DNA of 64,000 nucleotides from Nematopogon swammerdamellus (GCA_946902875.1 OX336336.1:7348545-7412544), one strand, 5' to 3'; shown: positions 10,830 to 21,747, counted from the first letter of the stretch. Notes: generated by a model not told the origin, from the sequence alone. Numbers and translations: made by a program.

Positions 10830-11158
10830 GGATGAATTATACATTTCCCAGTGCCAAGAATGTTCGTTACAAGTATATAGGTACGACCTCCTGAGAAGAC
10901 GGTCTGAGTGTAAGGCACTGCGGTAACTGTATGAGACGACTGCTTATTTAGCAGCCTTCAGTCTGTGACGAGCGCCTACGAGCGACTGCGAAGTACATTT
11001 AAATGTAATATGCGTGACAAGGACGGCAGTATATGTGCAAATGGAGTGAAATTAGAAAGTGGATGGTTCCTATGCATTGTATGTATGATTGTAACCGGGC
11101 TGTCTGTATGTTCGCTCATTAATGATGAATGACTTATTTAAATGCAGTTTTCATGATA
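10830..11158. other. Gene-free stretch
   Basis: No gene or repeat recognised. Confidence 0.4.
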
Positions 11159-11528
11159 TTTTTTTAATGTAATCCGGTATGGTTGGCTGAGTCAAAGGGG
11201 TCAAAGCAGCTGCTCCAACCAGCCAATATGAACTCCGAGAAGGTAGGTGCCATACTGGAGACTTCCATTGCTGCCTATACTGGAATTGAGGCATTTTTAT
11301 CCAGTAAGGTGGTATCAAACCAGTCGGCTACAATTTAAACCTAATACTTAATAAGGGGCAAGGCTAGGGTACTGCAGTTTTACACCGGTTCCGAACGGTG
11401 AAGCAGCAGTTGTAGGTACCTATTCATGTATTTTTTCCGTCAGAAAAAACTCATTGGTACACGCCGACCGAATTCGAACCTCGATCCTCTCGCAAGAGAA
11501 GCCGACGCCACCACTCGGCCACACCGCT
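11159..11528 (-). mobile_element. SINE-F, full length
   Basis: Minus-strand head is tRNA-like: TGTGGCCGAGTGGTGGCG (A box) and GAGGTTCGAATTCGG (B box), about 45 bp apart, most like tRNA-Ser or tRNA-Leu. The body has CACCGTTCGGAACCGGTG and a 3' portion ending in TAATCCGGTATGG's complement, then an A-run (T-run at 11159-11165). About 370 bp. Dependent on a LINE for movement by family analogy. Confidence 0.7.
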
Positions 11529-11734
11529 CTACGGCAATAATATAAATTTCATAATGCTATCATAAAGCTATAATAAATAGATGTGATTCAGATGACGTAC
11601 AAGTCAAGTTTAATAAATTTACATATTATATGCGTACTTTAAACATCTGTTATACAATGCAACGTATGTATGTACAGTGCTGTCAATACATCCGACTATA
11701 ACTCAAGAAAAAAATGAAACTGTTTTAAAAAAAA

Positions 11735-11900
11735 CATTGAACCGACTTCCCTAAAAATTATTAAATAATGTTTTGATCTTGAGTAGAAGGCGGTACAAAA
11801 GCACAAAAGGGTCCATCTATAAATTTTGAGGTGTGCCTTTGTACCGCCTTCTACTCAAGATCAAAATAAAGTAATACTTTTTAGGAAAGTCGGTTCAATG
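11735..11900. mobile_element. Fold-back MITE, 166 bp
   Basis: Almost the whole element is an inverted repeat: CATTGAACCGACTT at the left against AAGTCGGTTCAATG at the right, and an inner pair GATCTTGAGTAGAAGG / CCTTCTACTCAAGATC. No coding capacity. Its relative lies at 12413. Confidence 0.75.
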
Positions 11901-12412
11901 ATTAGTAAAATATCACATAATATTGTTGTTGTGAAAGTATTCATCCCTTAATTTCCCACCCTTAGGGGTAGTATTTTTTTTTAATTAAAGGACCAACCAT
12001 GAGATATATCCTACTCATGAAAAAAAGGATGATCAAAATCGGTTTAGAATTGGCGAAAAAATCAAGTAACATACACACAAAAAAAACATACAGACGAATT
12101 TCTCCTCCTTTTTGGAAGTCGTTTGAAAACTTAACTTATTTAAATGCTGTTTCGATCATTCTAATTAAAGGCACGTTTAGGAAATTTCAACTACTACGAA
12201 ATTAATTCACTCATTGCTTCGAGATTTTCTAACCAATCCATTCGAAACGTTAACAGCTTCACCTCAAAGCCCATTAACTTAATCGGTTGCTGTTAAAGCG
12301 CTTTAAGTTTGTGTAACCGTAAACTATCAACAAACGTATATCACCCTTACATCCCTATCATTAACATGAACTGTTTCCTATTTAAATATTGTAAACCATC
12401 GAAAGCGACCGC

Positions 12413-12502
12413 GACCCTTGAGTTGAAGGGGGTACAAAAGCACAAAAGGGGTCCATCTATCAATTTTCAGGTGTGCTTTGTACCGCCTTCAACTCAAGGG
12501 TC
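12413..12502. mobile_element. Fold-back MITE core, relative of 11735
   Basis: Arms GACCCTTGAGTTGAAGG and CCTTCAACTCAAGGGTC enclose GGTACAAAAGCACAAAAGG. The outer right end (AAGTCGGTGCAATG, 12558-12571) survives, but the outer left end is lost. Arm sequences differ from the 11735 copy at matching positions on both arms. Confidence 0.7.
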
Positions 12503-12601
12503 GGAATATGAATCAAAATATTGTACAATTTACAGTACTAATCTAGTTCTTTTTTTAAGTCGGTGCAATGTTTTTTAAAACAGTTTTTATTTCACTCTTT
12601 T

Positions 12602-12666
12602 TCTACGCAGAACTTGTTATGTAATACTTATAACTTATAAGTATTACATAACAAGTTCTTCGTAGA
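12602..12666. repeat. 65-bp near-perfect palindrome
   Basis: Outer TCTACG..CGTAGA and inner GAACTTGTTATGTAATACTT with its complement. The central loop is only a few bases. Confidence 0.85.
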
Positions 12667-13370
12667 ATTGGGCGTTAAACCGACCCGACGACGTGTTTTT
12701 CCAGTGATTGGTACACACTTAAAAGTCCATATCTTGAAAACTACTGAACCGATTTTGATTAAACTTGCACTGTTCCCTTAGGTGAAGTAAATGTAAGCCA
12801 ATAAAAAATAAATGATTAGTTACAATCCCATTAATAGTTTCGGAGAAATGCGTGGACAAACATACATACAAACATACATACATACACTTATGCAATTTGG
12901 CACACCTGTTTAGAAGCCCACATAGACTGACATATTATACGAATATTGTGCAATTCCAACGATATTACATACATATGTGTCGAATTGATAACCTCCTTTT
13001 TTGAAGAAGTCGGTTAAAACGATCATAGTGAGCTGGACAAATATTTAGAATTTCGTGTGCCAACACATGCTCGTAATAAAATTTCATTTCGATGATGATT
13101 ATTTTATTTATTTTTCATTTTATCCATTTTGTAGGAAATGAGAAACGTGTACGGGTTGTGCTGACTTCGCTGAAAGAGTGTATTCGAGGCGCTAAAGCCT
13201 GCATTGTTCGCGTGATTCTGATGGTAAACTGCCTAACAGGTGAAGGCTAACGTTTGCAATGTGTCTACATTATGCGCGCACGTCCTCGTTTCGTGAAAAA
13301 CGTTTATATTACGCCTCTCAATGTATAAAGTGAGCCTTTATGCTTTCAACAATAATGTAGCGTTTTGAAT
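12667..13370. other. Gene-free stretch with repeat text
   Basis: 12700-13020 resembles dispersed lepidopteran repeat text (AAAACTACTGAACCGATTTT, a CATACATACAAACATA microsatellite, ending GAAGAAGTCGGTTAAAAC). The ending again matches the MITE outer end. 13030-13370 shows nothing recognised. Confidence 0.4.
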
Positions 13371-13411
13371 AAATGAATAGAGGAATGGTATTTCCATTCT
13401 TCTATTCATTT
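13371..13411. repeat. Hairpin, 18-bp arms
   Basis: AAATGAATAGAGGAATGG against CCATTCTTCTATTCATTT with one mismatch. Confidence 0.8.
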
Positions 13412-13422
13412 GGTGCCTTTTA

Positions 13423-13556
13423 ATTTTTTTTTATAACCGGATTACGGATATGAGTGACTGAGTCAGAGGGGCCAAAGAACATGCTCCGACCAGCCAATAT
13501 CACCTCCGAGTAGGTAGGTGCCACGCTGGAGACTTTCCTGGATTATTGGCTATCTA
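13423..13556 (-). mobile_element. SINE-F 3' part
   Basis: T-run, then the family tail: TGACTGAGTCAGAGG, GCTCCGACCAGCCAATATCA, CCTCCGAGTAGG. Truncated before the tRNA-like head. Confidence 0.65.
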
Positions 13557-13662
13557 GATAGAAAAAATATATAATGATATAAAAATACTCAATCAATTCA
13601 TGAGGTTGACACTAACGTTTTCTGGCATATTCAAGAATGGTTATATATATACGTATAGTACT

Positions 13663-13790
13663 AGCTTTTGTCCGCTGCTTCGCCGTTTCAGCTTTCACCT
13701 TTTTTCTCACAGCTCAGGCCGCCGATGACGTAGAGTTATGATTTATAGCCTAAAACAATCTTGAGAAGTGACAGAATGTAACAGTAGAAA
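13663..13790 (+). repeat. Repeat K
   Basis: Starts CTAGCTTTTGTCCGCTGCTT and continues with CTCACAGCTCAGGCCGCCGA and CTTGAGAAGTGACAGAATG. The reverse-strand partner is at 1850. Confidence 0.5.
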
Positions 13791-14184
13791 CCGTATGGAA
13801 ATCGACAAAGTGGTGCTCGAGTTAATATTGACGTACGTTACACGGCCAATCGCCCGTAGAAACTTCGCTTTATTTATTAGGAATACATATTTTAGGAAGC
13901 AGTTTTAGGAAACAGCTAGCGAACAACAACAAAATCTTACTACCAAATTCGATATTGATTTTCCCTCTCCCAGCACAGACTAACTGCAGACTTTGGCCGT
14001 AGCGATCGACCTGGCCGTCAGTTTCTACCCGCGCGTCGCATTCAAATGAGTTGCAGCCGTTTAAGTTTAGAGAGTGGAATATTGAACGCTATTTACTTGA
14101 GTGGCGACGAGAGCATTCACAGAGGGAATGAGTTGAGGCGACTGAATGAGGAAGCTAGTCCATTATTGAAGGTATATTATATAC
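13791..14184. other. Gene-free stretch
   Basis: Nothing recognised. Confidence 0.4.
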
Positions 14185-14270
14185 GTGCATCGCAGAATTT
14201 CCATAGTCATCGTTAGACAACCACTTGCAGGTAACGATGCGACATGCCGCGCTATCCATAAAAAAAAAAT
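14185..14270 (+). mobile_element. LINE-B 3' tail fragment
   Basis: GCATCGCAGAATTTCCATAG, AACGATGCGACATGCCGCGC, CCATAAAAAAAAA. It matches the piece at the window start. Confidence 0.6.
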
Positions 14271-14580
14271 ATTTTATTTGATAAATTATTTTGCATTTAT
14301 TTTTAGGTTCCCGTACCCCGTTCCTTACGCCTACAACGTGTGTCTTTCTGTCTGTCTGTCTTTCTGTCCATCCGTCCGTCCGTTCGATGACTGTATCTTT
14401 GGAACCTTAATAGCTAGCCAGTTGAAATTTGTACAGAATATGTGTTATTTAGGCGAATATAACAACAAATAATAAAACTTTGAAAAAGTTAAAAATTACA
14501 CAAAAAACGTGTTTTTTTTCAACTTTTTTTTTTGTGGTGCGGAAACCTCGGTGCGCTTGTCCGACTCGCACTTGGCCCTT
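14271..14580 (-). mobile_element. Repeat C, short form
   Basis: Tail module with a TCTGTCTGTCTTTCTGTCC microsatellite, then TGTACAGAATATGTGTTATT, and the head (CGACTCGCACTTGGCC). It lacks the 150-bp middle of the copies at 2357 and 6724. Confidence 0.6.
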
Positions 14581-15092
14581 TCTTTTTATTTAGTTCTCTT
14601 GCAGAATCTAAACCGCATGTGAAACATGTGTAATAAAAATGGAATAATGATATTTATTCTCTCTGTTCCGTCTATTGTATGTTGGTTAGACAGGGCTGTG
14701 GGGTAGGTATGCCTACTACACAATTTCTATATACAAAACTTTATAACCGACAACGCAAAAGTTCACCTGCCACCTACTGCGCTCCACTCCAACTTCCTCC
14801 ATAAAAAGCAACCCAAACACACCCAGCAAATAAACGATATATCGCCGCAAACTCAGCTGTAGCACGTGCTAATTTGAATACAACGCCAGCCCGGGCCACA
14901 ATCACGTAGCGAAGTAAGTTTTGATGACAAACAAGCCATTCCTAATTAGCGGTGGGGGCGCACAGTGCGATAGTCTGGGGTCTAAACGCTTACACGTCTG
15001 TTTCGTTCAGTGACGTAGGCAAGAGTGGGTAAAGAGGGGGTCTATGTCTCAAGCGCTACCATCCTTGCCCCCTAAAATCAGTCCGCGGTTCC
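14581..15092. other. Gene-free stretch
   Basis: No gene recognised. Confidence 0.4.
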
Positions 15093-15228
15093 GTCAGTCA
15101 GTCAGTCACCGTGTAAGCGTCCACTGTTGGACATACGCCTCTCCAATTTTCCTCCAGTCCCCCCGGCCTTCAGCAGTAAGGAAGCACTGCTTTCCGCCGA
15201 CGTACTTGATGCCGTCGTCCCGCCTGGC
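15093..15228 (-). pseudogene. RTE-like C-terminal tail
   Basis: Near twin of 4686-4826: the same CAGTCAGTCAGTCA start, TTGGACATACGCCTCTCC and CACTGCTTTCCGCCGACGTA. Codes in reverse for the last residues of the RTE-like protein. The two share their 5' truncation region. Confidence 0.6.
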
Positions 15229-15279
15229 GGCTCCGTACGTAAAGAGAAATGATTAGCGTTTCAACGACCGTTTTCCGTG

Positions 15280-15478
15280 CCTACTAGGTGGTGGGGTTCA
15301 ACCCGGCCGGACACGGGTACCACCGCACTGAATGAAAGGTCGATTGAAACGACTATGTAAATAGTTCGCGTTTTCCGTCCGTCCAGTTCAGTGAAGTCGG
15401 GAAGTTCAAGGGGCAGTTGACCAAGGTGTTATGGGCTGACATCACGGGTGTGGTAGGCGATGTGGCCAACTGATGTGG
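15280..15478 (+). mobile_element. SINE-5S body and tail
   Basis: From CTACTAGGTGGTGGGGTTCA to GGTAGGCGATGTGGCCAAC; head absent. About 30 bp of the usual 'GAAGCACTGACATGGCACCTAG' segment is missing. Confidence 0.6.
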
Positions 15479-15627
15479 TAGGTTTTTTTTAAGGAACCAG
15501 ACCTGGTAATTTCAGGTTCTTTAAAAACCTGCCGTAGCGCTTGGAGCGCACTCTATTAAAAACCTACTTACTCATACTCTAGTATTCTATGTTTATATGT
15601 TAGTACTAGGCACGTACTCGCTTTATA

Positions 15628-15741
15628 TATATTTTTTTATTAGAAAAATGCAAAGCGAAAATCATTGGAAAAAATACATCCTGGCCGGGATGTATTTTTT
15701 CCAATGATTTTCGCTTTGCATTTTTCTAATAAAAAAATATA
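15628..15741. repeat. 114-bp near-perfect palindrome
   Basis: 57-bp arms meet at TGGCCG with a single mismatched pair near the centre. Arm landmarks: TTTTTTTATTAGAAAAATGC and AAAGCGAAAATCATTGG. No loop to speak of. The transcript would fold into a long hairpin. CTCATACTCT occurs on both sides (15569 and 15742). Confidence 0.9.
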
Positions 15742-15987
15742 CTCATACTCTGTTTTTTCATATTGATAGTTGGGAGGAGTTTTTGCTAGTTCATTCGTAG
15801 CTACAAAAAAATAAAACTTACATAATAATAAACGACAAATTATTCAAAGTCATGCTGAGAGCGTTATTCTATTTTGCTAAAATGTTTTTATTTTATTTTA
15901 TAATTTTATAATTTATCTAGCTACGGCACTGACTTCCTTGTAGCCTACACCGTTATAGATCATTTATTGTATCATTTTAATTACCTA

Positions 15988-16172
15988 CTTTTTAGGGTTC
16001 CGTATCCATACGGGCCGGTCGAAGCGGCTTTATAAATAGTGCGTGTTTACCGTCCAGTTCAGGCCAGGACCAAAGGGAAGCTCACATGGCACCTACTTCA
16101 TCAAGGTGCTATGGGCTGACATCACGGATGTTGTATAGGTGATTGAGCCAACTGTGTCAATTCCATAAGAAA
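15988..16172 (+). mobile_element. Repeat C sliver joined to SINE-5S tail
   Basis: TTTTTAGGGTTCCGTATCC (repeat C terminus) is fused at ~16010 to a SINE-5S tail that runs from CGGTCGAAGCGGC to CTGTGTCAATTCCATAAGA. Confidence 0.55.
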
Positions 16173-16279
16173 CAATTTATAGTATAATACCCATCATTTA
16201 GTTAGTGTATTAGGACAATCTGCTGGAGTGATCATTATGTACTAGAGAGGATCCGCTGATCATTTCCAACTAAATATTT

Positions 16280-16827
16280 TTTTGATGTAAACGAACATGG
16301 GTGAATGTACCGAGGGACCAATGGTCCAGTCCACAGAGCCAAAAACACCTCTAGTCACGAACGAAATCACGCTCAGAGAGGCGCCATGTCAGCAGATTTG
16401 TGGACTGTTCTGTCTATTTAACCTAGTTAGCTTAACTAGGTTAATATGACGATTGAAGACACTCAGATTAATGGATTCGTGAAACACACTCGCCGGAATA
16501 CAGTTCCACGCTCTAGCGGTGCGACAAAGAAACTATTTTGAGAACCAATGGGTTCTCAAAAACCCAATGTCAACAACAAAAGGGTGTTCAGTTTCTCAGC
16601 TATGAGTGCTGCGAAGATAGGTTGGATGGCAAGGAATATGGGATGCAAGCAAGTTCCTTCGAGAAGCGTTCATGATAGTACCTGTAGAACAAACTAAGTG
16701 ACCCTACAGATCGTCTGTGGCTCAAGTCCAGTGAGTGAGTTTCGGCTCTCCCACCAGATGGATCTCTCGGCGCTGCTGTATTGTTGAGTCCATGGACGCC
16801 AACGGATGCTGGGGACTGCCTACTCAA
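16280..16827 (-). pseudogene. LINE-G 3' fragment with RT C-terminus
   Basis: The longest LINE-G copy. The minus strand reads SLDLSHRRSVGSLSLFYRYY, then HERFSKELACIPYSLPSNL, a well-known C-terminal segment of CR1/Rex1-type reverse transcriptases. After frame breaks comes the VWNCIPASVF equivalent (near 16500) and the FKRxIN equivalent (near 16455). A 12-bp inverted AACCTAGTTAGC..TAACTAGGTT sits at 16419-16443. Ends in a TTTACATCAAAAAA tail. Non-functional. Confidence 0.6.
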
Positions 16828-18247
16828 ATTAGTTTTTCAGTCCGACCAGTGAATGAACAGTTTGTATAAAATTTACATTTAAACATAATATAAAACCAAT
16901 TAGAGGTTACAGTAATTTTTGTTTTATTTCTGTTGGCCTTCTTTTACTTTTACATTAAGTAAAATTACTAAAATGTTTCCTTAAATAGGTACGAGAATGA
17001 ATTGACTATGTAGTTTTATACATAATAATTGAAGTGTTTTGCTTTTTGATCCCTAGGCCGAAACCATAATCCCTGTATGGGATGGGGTACATTATTTACA
17101 TTATATATTTATTACATAATATGCAGCTTTGTAGGCGTGCCATACCACTTAGGTACTCTTACGAGAACGTAGTAGACATAGGTCGCGGCGCTATGGAATG
17201 CGCTATAACGCATATTTATACCCTCGACTCAACAGAAAACGCATTTGAACTATATTATTCAGTTTTTTCCAGCTTAAAATTATAGTTACGGAGTATTTTC
17301 AGAAGTTTTCAATACAGCCACCAGGCGGCGCCGACGGCCGCCGCCGGCAGCGCCGAGCCGTTAGGAAGTGGCTAGAACACCTTCCTTCCTAGTTGCTTCA
17401 AACTTTCTACACACCATCCCGATTATCTTGGCACGAAATGTCAAAAATATATTTAAATATCTTAGTTGTCCATCGACTGTCTATGCCGACAAGACGGTAC
17501 GGAGGCACTAGACTCTCGCCCCGCAGTATTATCCCCACGGTGATATTTATGAATAGTAATTACTTGAGAGAAGTTGCATACAACACAGCTCCCGGGCGAA
17601 CAATATTGTTACTTTGTTACTCTTCGAGGGAGAGGACGGCACTAGCCTCGCTGCACGAACGACCATTACGTCATGGAATCCCAATTTGTTTTTTTTTTGC
17701 TGTATTTTTTTTTTTACATGACATTGTTGGCTGCGTTACCTCTTGGATTCATGACTGCCCATTTCAGCGTTTTACCGGAAGTAAGTGCCACTCCTTTTCC
17801 TGGCGTTCGGGATTAAAATGGGAAAGCTGTTGTAAATGTGGTATCACGTGCTCCGTATACTTTAAAATATTTATTTGTTAAACGTGAGATTCTGATAATA
17901 ATTAAAATAAATTATTACCTGTGCCTAATTTTGACCACATAGTGAATTATTTGTATGACATGGTGTTATACCGTTGGAAAGGGCGTAAATAGCAAACTTT
18001 TTAAAAGAAAATCAAGCACTCAATTGCTGTTAGTTTTTTTTTTAAATGAATTAAGAAATTAAGATTATGTCACATTTTTACTCGTTCTCGGGACTTTACA
18101 CTGAACTGAACTGGGCGGAAAACACGAATGACCGAAACCGTGAATGTTTTAACATAACCTTTTACTAGTGAGAGATGGGACCGCACCGCTGGAGATCAAA
18201 CGAGCTCCTAAAATAAACTCTGAATGCAGAACACTGTGCCCATTTGT
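16828..18247. other. Gene-free stretch, possible old SINE-5S
   Basis: A CpG-rich patch lies at 17325-17365. The open frame 17393-17881 has no recognisable domain, and its second half overlaps what looks like a very worn reverse SINE-5S tail (17697-17800: T-run, GTTGGCTGCGTTACCTC). I do not call a gene. Confidence 0.35.
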
Positions 18248-18572
18248 CAGCCTCGATAGTTCGGTGGTGTTATGACACGACGTACGATCGTGCAATTAAG
18301 TACACCCGGGCGCGATCACAACTTGGATGGGTGCTGACCGTGGTGCGGATTCCACATAAAACTGAACATGCCTTCTCTTGCCTTAGAATGTGGAAGGATT
18401 TAACCCATCTGAATTGGCCATTACAAAATAGTTCGTATTTTCCGTCCAGTTCAGTGTAGCCGGCACGACCAGAGTGAGGTACTGACTAGGCACTTAGTTC
18501 ACCAATGTGTGATGGGGTGGCATAACGTGTTGTAGGTGATGTAGCCACCTATGTCAGGTTACGTAGAAAAAA
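18248..18572 (+). mobile_element. SINE-5S, full length, diverged
   Basis: Head CAGCCTCGATAGTTCGGTGG, 5S-like GGGCGCGATCACAACTTGGA, T-arm-like CGTGGTGCGGATTCCAC. The body is less similar, then comes the conserved TTTTCCGTCCAGTTCAGTGT and GTAGGTGATGTAGCCAC tail. Apparently an older copy. Confidence 0.65.
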
Positions 18573-19131
18573 TGCTGTTGTGGTACCTAAGGCGATGGAG
18601 AACTAAACCGAAAGTTCCTAGAAATAAAAAAAAGAAAGGAACAAATTAAATAAAGTAAATTATTTTTCCTGTTCGTCGTAATTCCAAAAGAACTTCCCAA
18701 ATATCACATTTCGTCCCGAACGTGACTTTTTAAAAGCTTAAACTTCACGAAATTGGGCAATCGAAGCCAGGGGGATTAATTTTCTGTGTTGTGTGTTAAC
18801 ACAGGCAAACATTTTGTAGCCTGCCAGCACATGACAACACGTATTACCTAAGGGAAGTTATATTTTAATTGATTTTCTTACTTAATCTTACTAGTATAAT
18901 CTTTATTGCAATACATACAAGGAAATAAAACAAAAATAAAACTAATTAGAGTTAAATTAACCTAATGAAGAACATATTAAAATATACTAAAACGAATTAA
19001 GTGTAAGATGGAAAGAAGGAGGAAACGGAATGTATACTAGATGAATAATATACCTTATTTGTTAATTAATTATTAATTGATTATTACTTCTGAAATTTTT
19101 ATTTTATAAAAAAAACATTTACTAATACTAA
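18573..19131. other. AT-rich gene-free stretch
   Basis: Nothing recognised. Confidence 0.4.
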
Positions 19132-19516
19132 TTTACATTTAATCTAAATTTAGTGATATCAAATTTTCGAAATAAGTCCCTTGTCGTGATTGAGCTCTAA
19201 TTGAGCAGAATATTTTAAGTACCTACCTACCCAATTTAAAGAATTCAAATGCCCACGTTATAATTTTAATCAAATAAAATAAATAAAGGCAACACAATTG
19301 CAAGAATAATTAGAAATTTACATTTAATCTAAATTTAGTGATATCAAATTTTCGAAATAAGTCCCTTGTCGTGATTGAGCTCTGATTGAGTAGAATATTT
19401 TAAGTACCTACCTAACTAATTTAACGAATTCAAGTGCAATGTGTGTTGCCCACAGCAGACTTTTAAACAAATAAAATAAAATAAAGGCAACACAAATGCA
19501 AGAATAATTAGAAATT
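19132..19516 (+). repeat. 185-200 bp tandem duplication
   Basis: TTTACATTTAATCTAAATTT starts at 19132 and again at 19317; both copies run to GCAAGAATAATTAGAAATT. The second copy has ~14 bp extra (GTGTGTTGCCCACAG). Confidence 0.85.
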
Positions 19517-19848
19517 AGACGCAGCGTCAAATTGAAAACGCTAAACGCGACTCCTCGTTGCCGAAACATTCCGAAGTGAGCCATTACCGACGGCCTAACG
19601 AATTTCCCTCACAAAGAGCCCGATTTTACATTTAAACGTCTTATGGACAGATAGCTGAAACTTTCACAGTGAACGAAGTAGACGAATTGAATGGAAGAAG
19701 CAGCTTTTCATTGTAATTACGGTTGCTAAAAGCGGCCGGGCGGGGAAAGGGAGGTCGGGAGTTAAGAGTACGGGTTGCCATCCGTCCTCTTTTCTCGGGA
19801 GATGTCCCGGGTGCGTCCCGGTAGCGTCCAGGGAGGACAATTTTCGTG

Positions 19849-20072
19849 TTTTTTTTATGGAAACTGACAAGATTGGCTAAACCACCTACAACCTCCGTGA
19901 TGACAGCCCATAACACCTTGGTTAACTAGGTGCCATTTCAGTGCTTCCCTTTGGTCGTACCTGCTGAAACGGCTGAACGGGCTGGACGGAAAATACGAAC
20001 TACTTACATGTCCGCCTCGACCAATGTTTCATTCAGTGCGGTGGTACCAAACCGGGCGGGATAAATCCTACC
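19849..20072 (-). mobile_element. SINE-5S body and tail
   Basis: T-run, TCCGTGATGACAGCCCATAA, then GGTGGTACCAAACCGGGCGG. Contains a short partial repetition, GAAACGGCTGAACGGGCTGG. Head absent. Confidence 0.65.
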
Positions 20073-20158
20073 GTACCGTGTGGGGCCGGTACTTTAAAAG
20101 AATAGCCCCACTGCATCTGTCTCCGTGTATGTCGTAAAAGGCGACTAAGGGATATGAC
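20073..20158 (-). repeat. Repeat H end
   Basis: GTGTGGGGCCGGTACTT, AGAATAGCCCCACTGCATCT, CGTAAAAGGCGACTAAGGGA. Sandwiched between two oppositely oriented SINE-5S pieces. Confidence 0.55.
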
Positions 20159-20395
20159 TCCCTTCTTATATTACTAGGTGGTAGGGTTTAACCCGCCCGG
20201 GTTGATACCACCGCACTGAATGAAAGGTCGTCGAAACGGCTATGTAAATAGTTTGTGTTTTCCGTACAGTTCAGTGTAGCCGGCACGACCTAAGGGAGGC
20301 ACTGACGTGGCACCAAGTTCACCCGGTGTTTTGGGCTGACATCACGGATGTTGTAGGTGATGTAGCCAACCGTGTCAGTTTACATAAAAAAAAAA
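20159..20395 (+). mobile_element. SINE-5S body and tail
   Basis: From CCCTTCTTATATTACTAGG to the A-run. It is the first of two head-to-tail copies. Confidence 0.65.
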
Positions 20396-20396
20396 C

Positions 20397-20567
20397 AGGT
20401 CGTTCGAAACGGCTATGTAAATAGTTCGTGTTTTCCGTCCATTCAGTGTAGTCGACATTAAATTAAGCGAAGCACTGACATGGCCCCTAGTTCCCCCGGT
20501 GTTATGGGCTGACATCACTGATGTTGTAGGTGATGTAGCAAACCGTGTTAGTGTCCATAAAAAAATA
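20397..20567 (+). mobile_element. SINE-5S tail, tandem with preceding copy
   Basis: Starts GGTCGTTCGAAACGGCTATG immediately after the first copy's A-run and ends with its own A-run. Headless. Confidence 0.65.
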
Positions 20568-21023
20568 TATACTGAAGATTCAGATTCAGATATTTATTTC
20601 GCATATTCAGTATGGTTCGTCATTATTGTATTCGTTTAACAGTTAAATTAATTACATAAACGCGTTTCAGCAATCTAAAGTCGGTTACACTGTCGTGAAT
20701 TCAATGCGCCAGGCTAGAGTTTTGAATAAATTGGCTCGTGGTAATTATTGCTTTGCTCTGTGCGGCGTACATTTTTTTGGCCGGAAATGACATTTTTGAA
20801 TTTTTTTTTTTCAGCCTATTTTTCTTGAATTTTGTCGGATTCTTCTTTCTTTGATTTTACTTTACTCGAATTTAGATAAATTGCAAGATCTTAATGAGGT
20901 ATCCCACTATTATCTTTAATTGTTTTTTATTTTATTTTCGTAAATTCATAGGTTAACGCCATATGAGACGACGGCACACAACGGGCAATAAGTACGTCGG
21001 AGACGCACCTTCGGCCTTGAGCG
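20568..21023. other. Gene-free stretch
   Basis: AT-rich; nothing recognised. Confidence 0.4.
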
Positions 21024-21182
21024 TTCCGTACCGCTGAAGGCCGGGAGTACTGGAGAAAAATTGGAGAGGCGCAGCACTCGTCGCAGCGTCGTCAGCACCT
21101 TTGTGTTCTTGACATTGGGCTTTTGAGAACCCATCGGTTCTCAAAATCGTTTCTTTGTCGCATGTTGGTTTACATAAACAAA
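21024..21182 (+). pseudogene. RTE-like tail fused to LINE-G piece
   Basis: 21024-21074 reads CGTACCGCTGAAGGCCGGGA.., the RTE-like 'RTAEGREYWRKIGEA' end. It runs straight into LINE-G text (GGGCTTTTGAGAACCCATCG, GTTGGTTTACATAAACAAA). The fusion implies deletion or nested insertion. Confidence 0.5.
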
Positions 21183-21223
21183 TATATATATAAAGACTGA
21201 TTGACTGACTTAATGAAATGACT

Positions 21224-21284
21224 CTACTAGGTTTAACCTAGTAGATTGTGAATAAAATGTAACCTAGTGGGTTACATTTTATTC
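21224..21284. repeat. Two adjacent hairpins
   Basis: CTACTAGGTTTAACCTAGTAG (21224-21244) and GAATAAAATGTAACC/GGTTACATTTTATTC (21250-21284). Both contain AACCTAGT. Confidence 0.85.
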
Positions 21285-21747
21285 AAAAGATTTATTTTTA
21301 TTATTTCCATTGTGAACATTATATGTGGTGTTGTATGTAGTGTTCTGTCTGCATGTTCTCTTCCTGTTTTATTGTTTTATTATTGGTGTGCAATAAATAA
21401 TGTATATTCTGTATAATGTATTCTCGGACAAAAAATTCACAATATCCCAAAATTCCACAGAAAAACTGCACGGAGAGGAAAAAAAAACGAAAACGCAATA
21501 ACGTCTCGGTCACTTAGCAATCTCTTCTCGCGAACTGAACGGAAGAGTATCAGCAATAAACAGACACGGAGTGCGGGGGGGGGGGGGGGGGGGTGAATTT
21601 ATCACAGTTCCGCACCATTTGCCGCGCCGACATCCGGCCAGTGGGGCCGAATCGACGACTCTGTTACTTGCGTATTCGCAACCCGTTCATCTTGAGTTGT
21701 ACTAGATGGGGCAGAAATTACGTATAATGGTATTATACTCGTAGTTT
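21285..21747. other. Gene-free stretch with 19-G run
   Basis: A run of 19 G occupies 21575-21593. No gene recognised. Confidence 0.5.

Noticed and set aside
17393..17881. 162-codon open frame
   Set aside because: No recognisable domain, low-complexity phenylalanine run from T-tracts, and overlap with a probable worn SINE tail.
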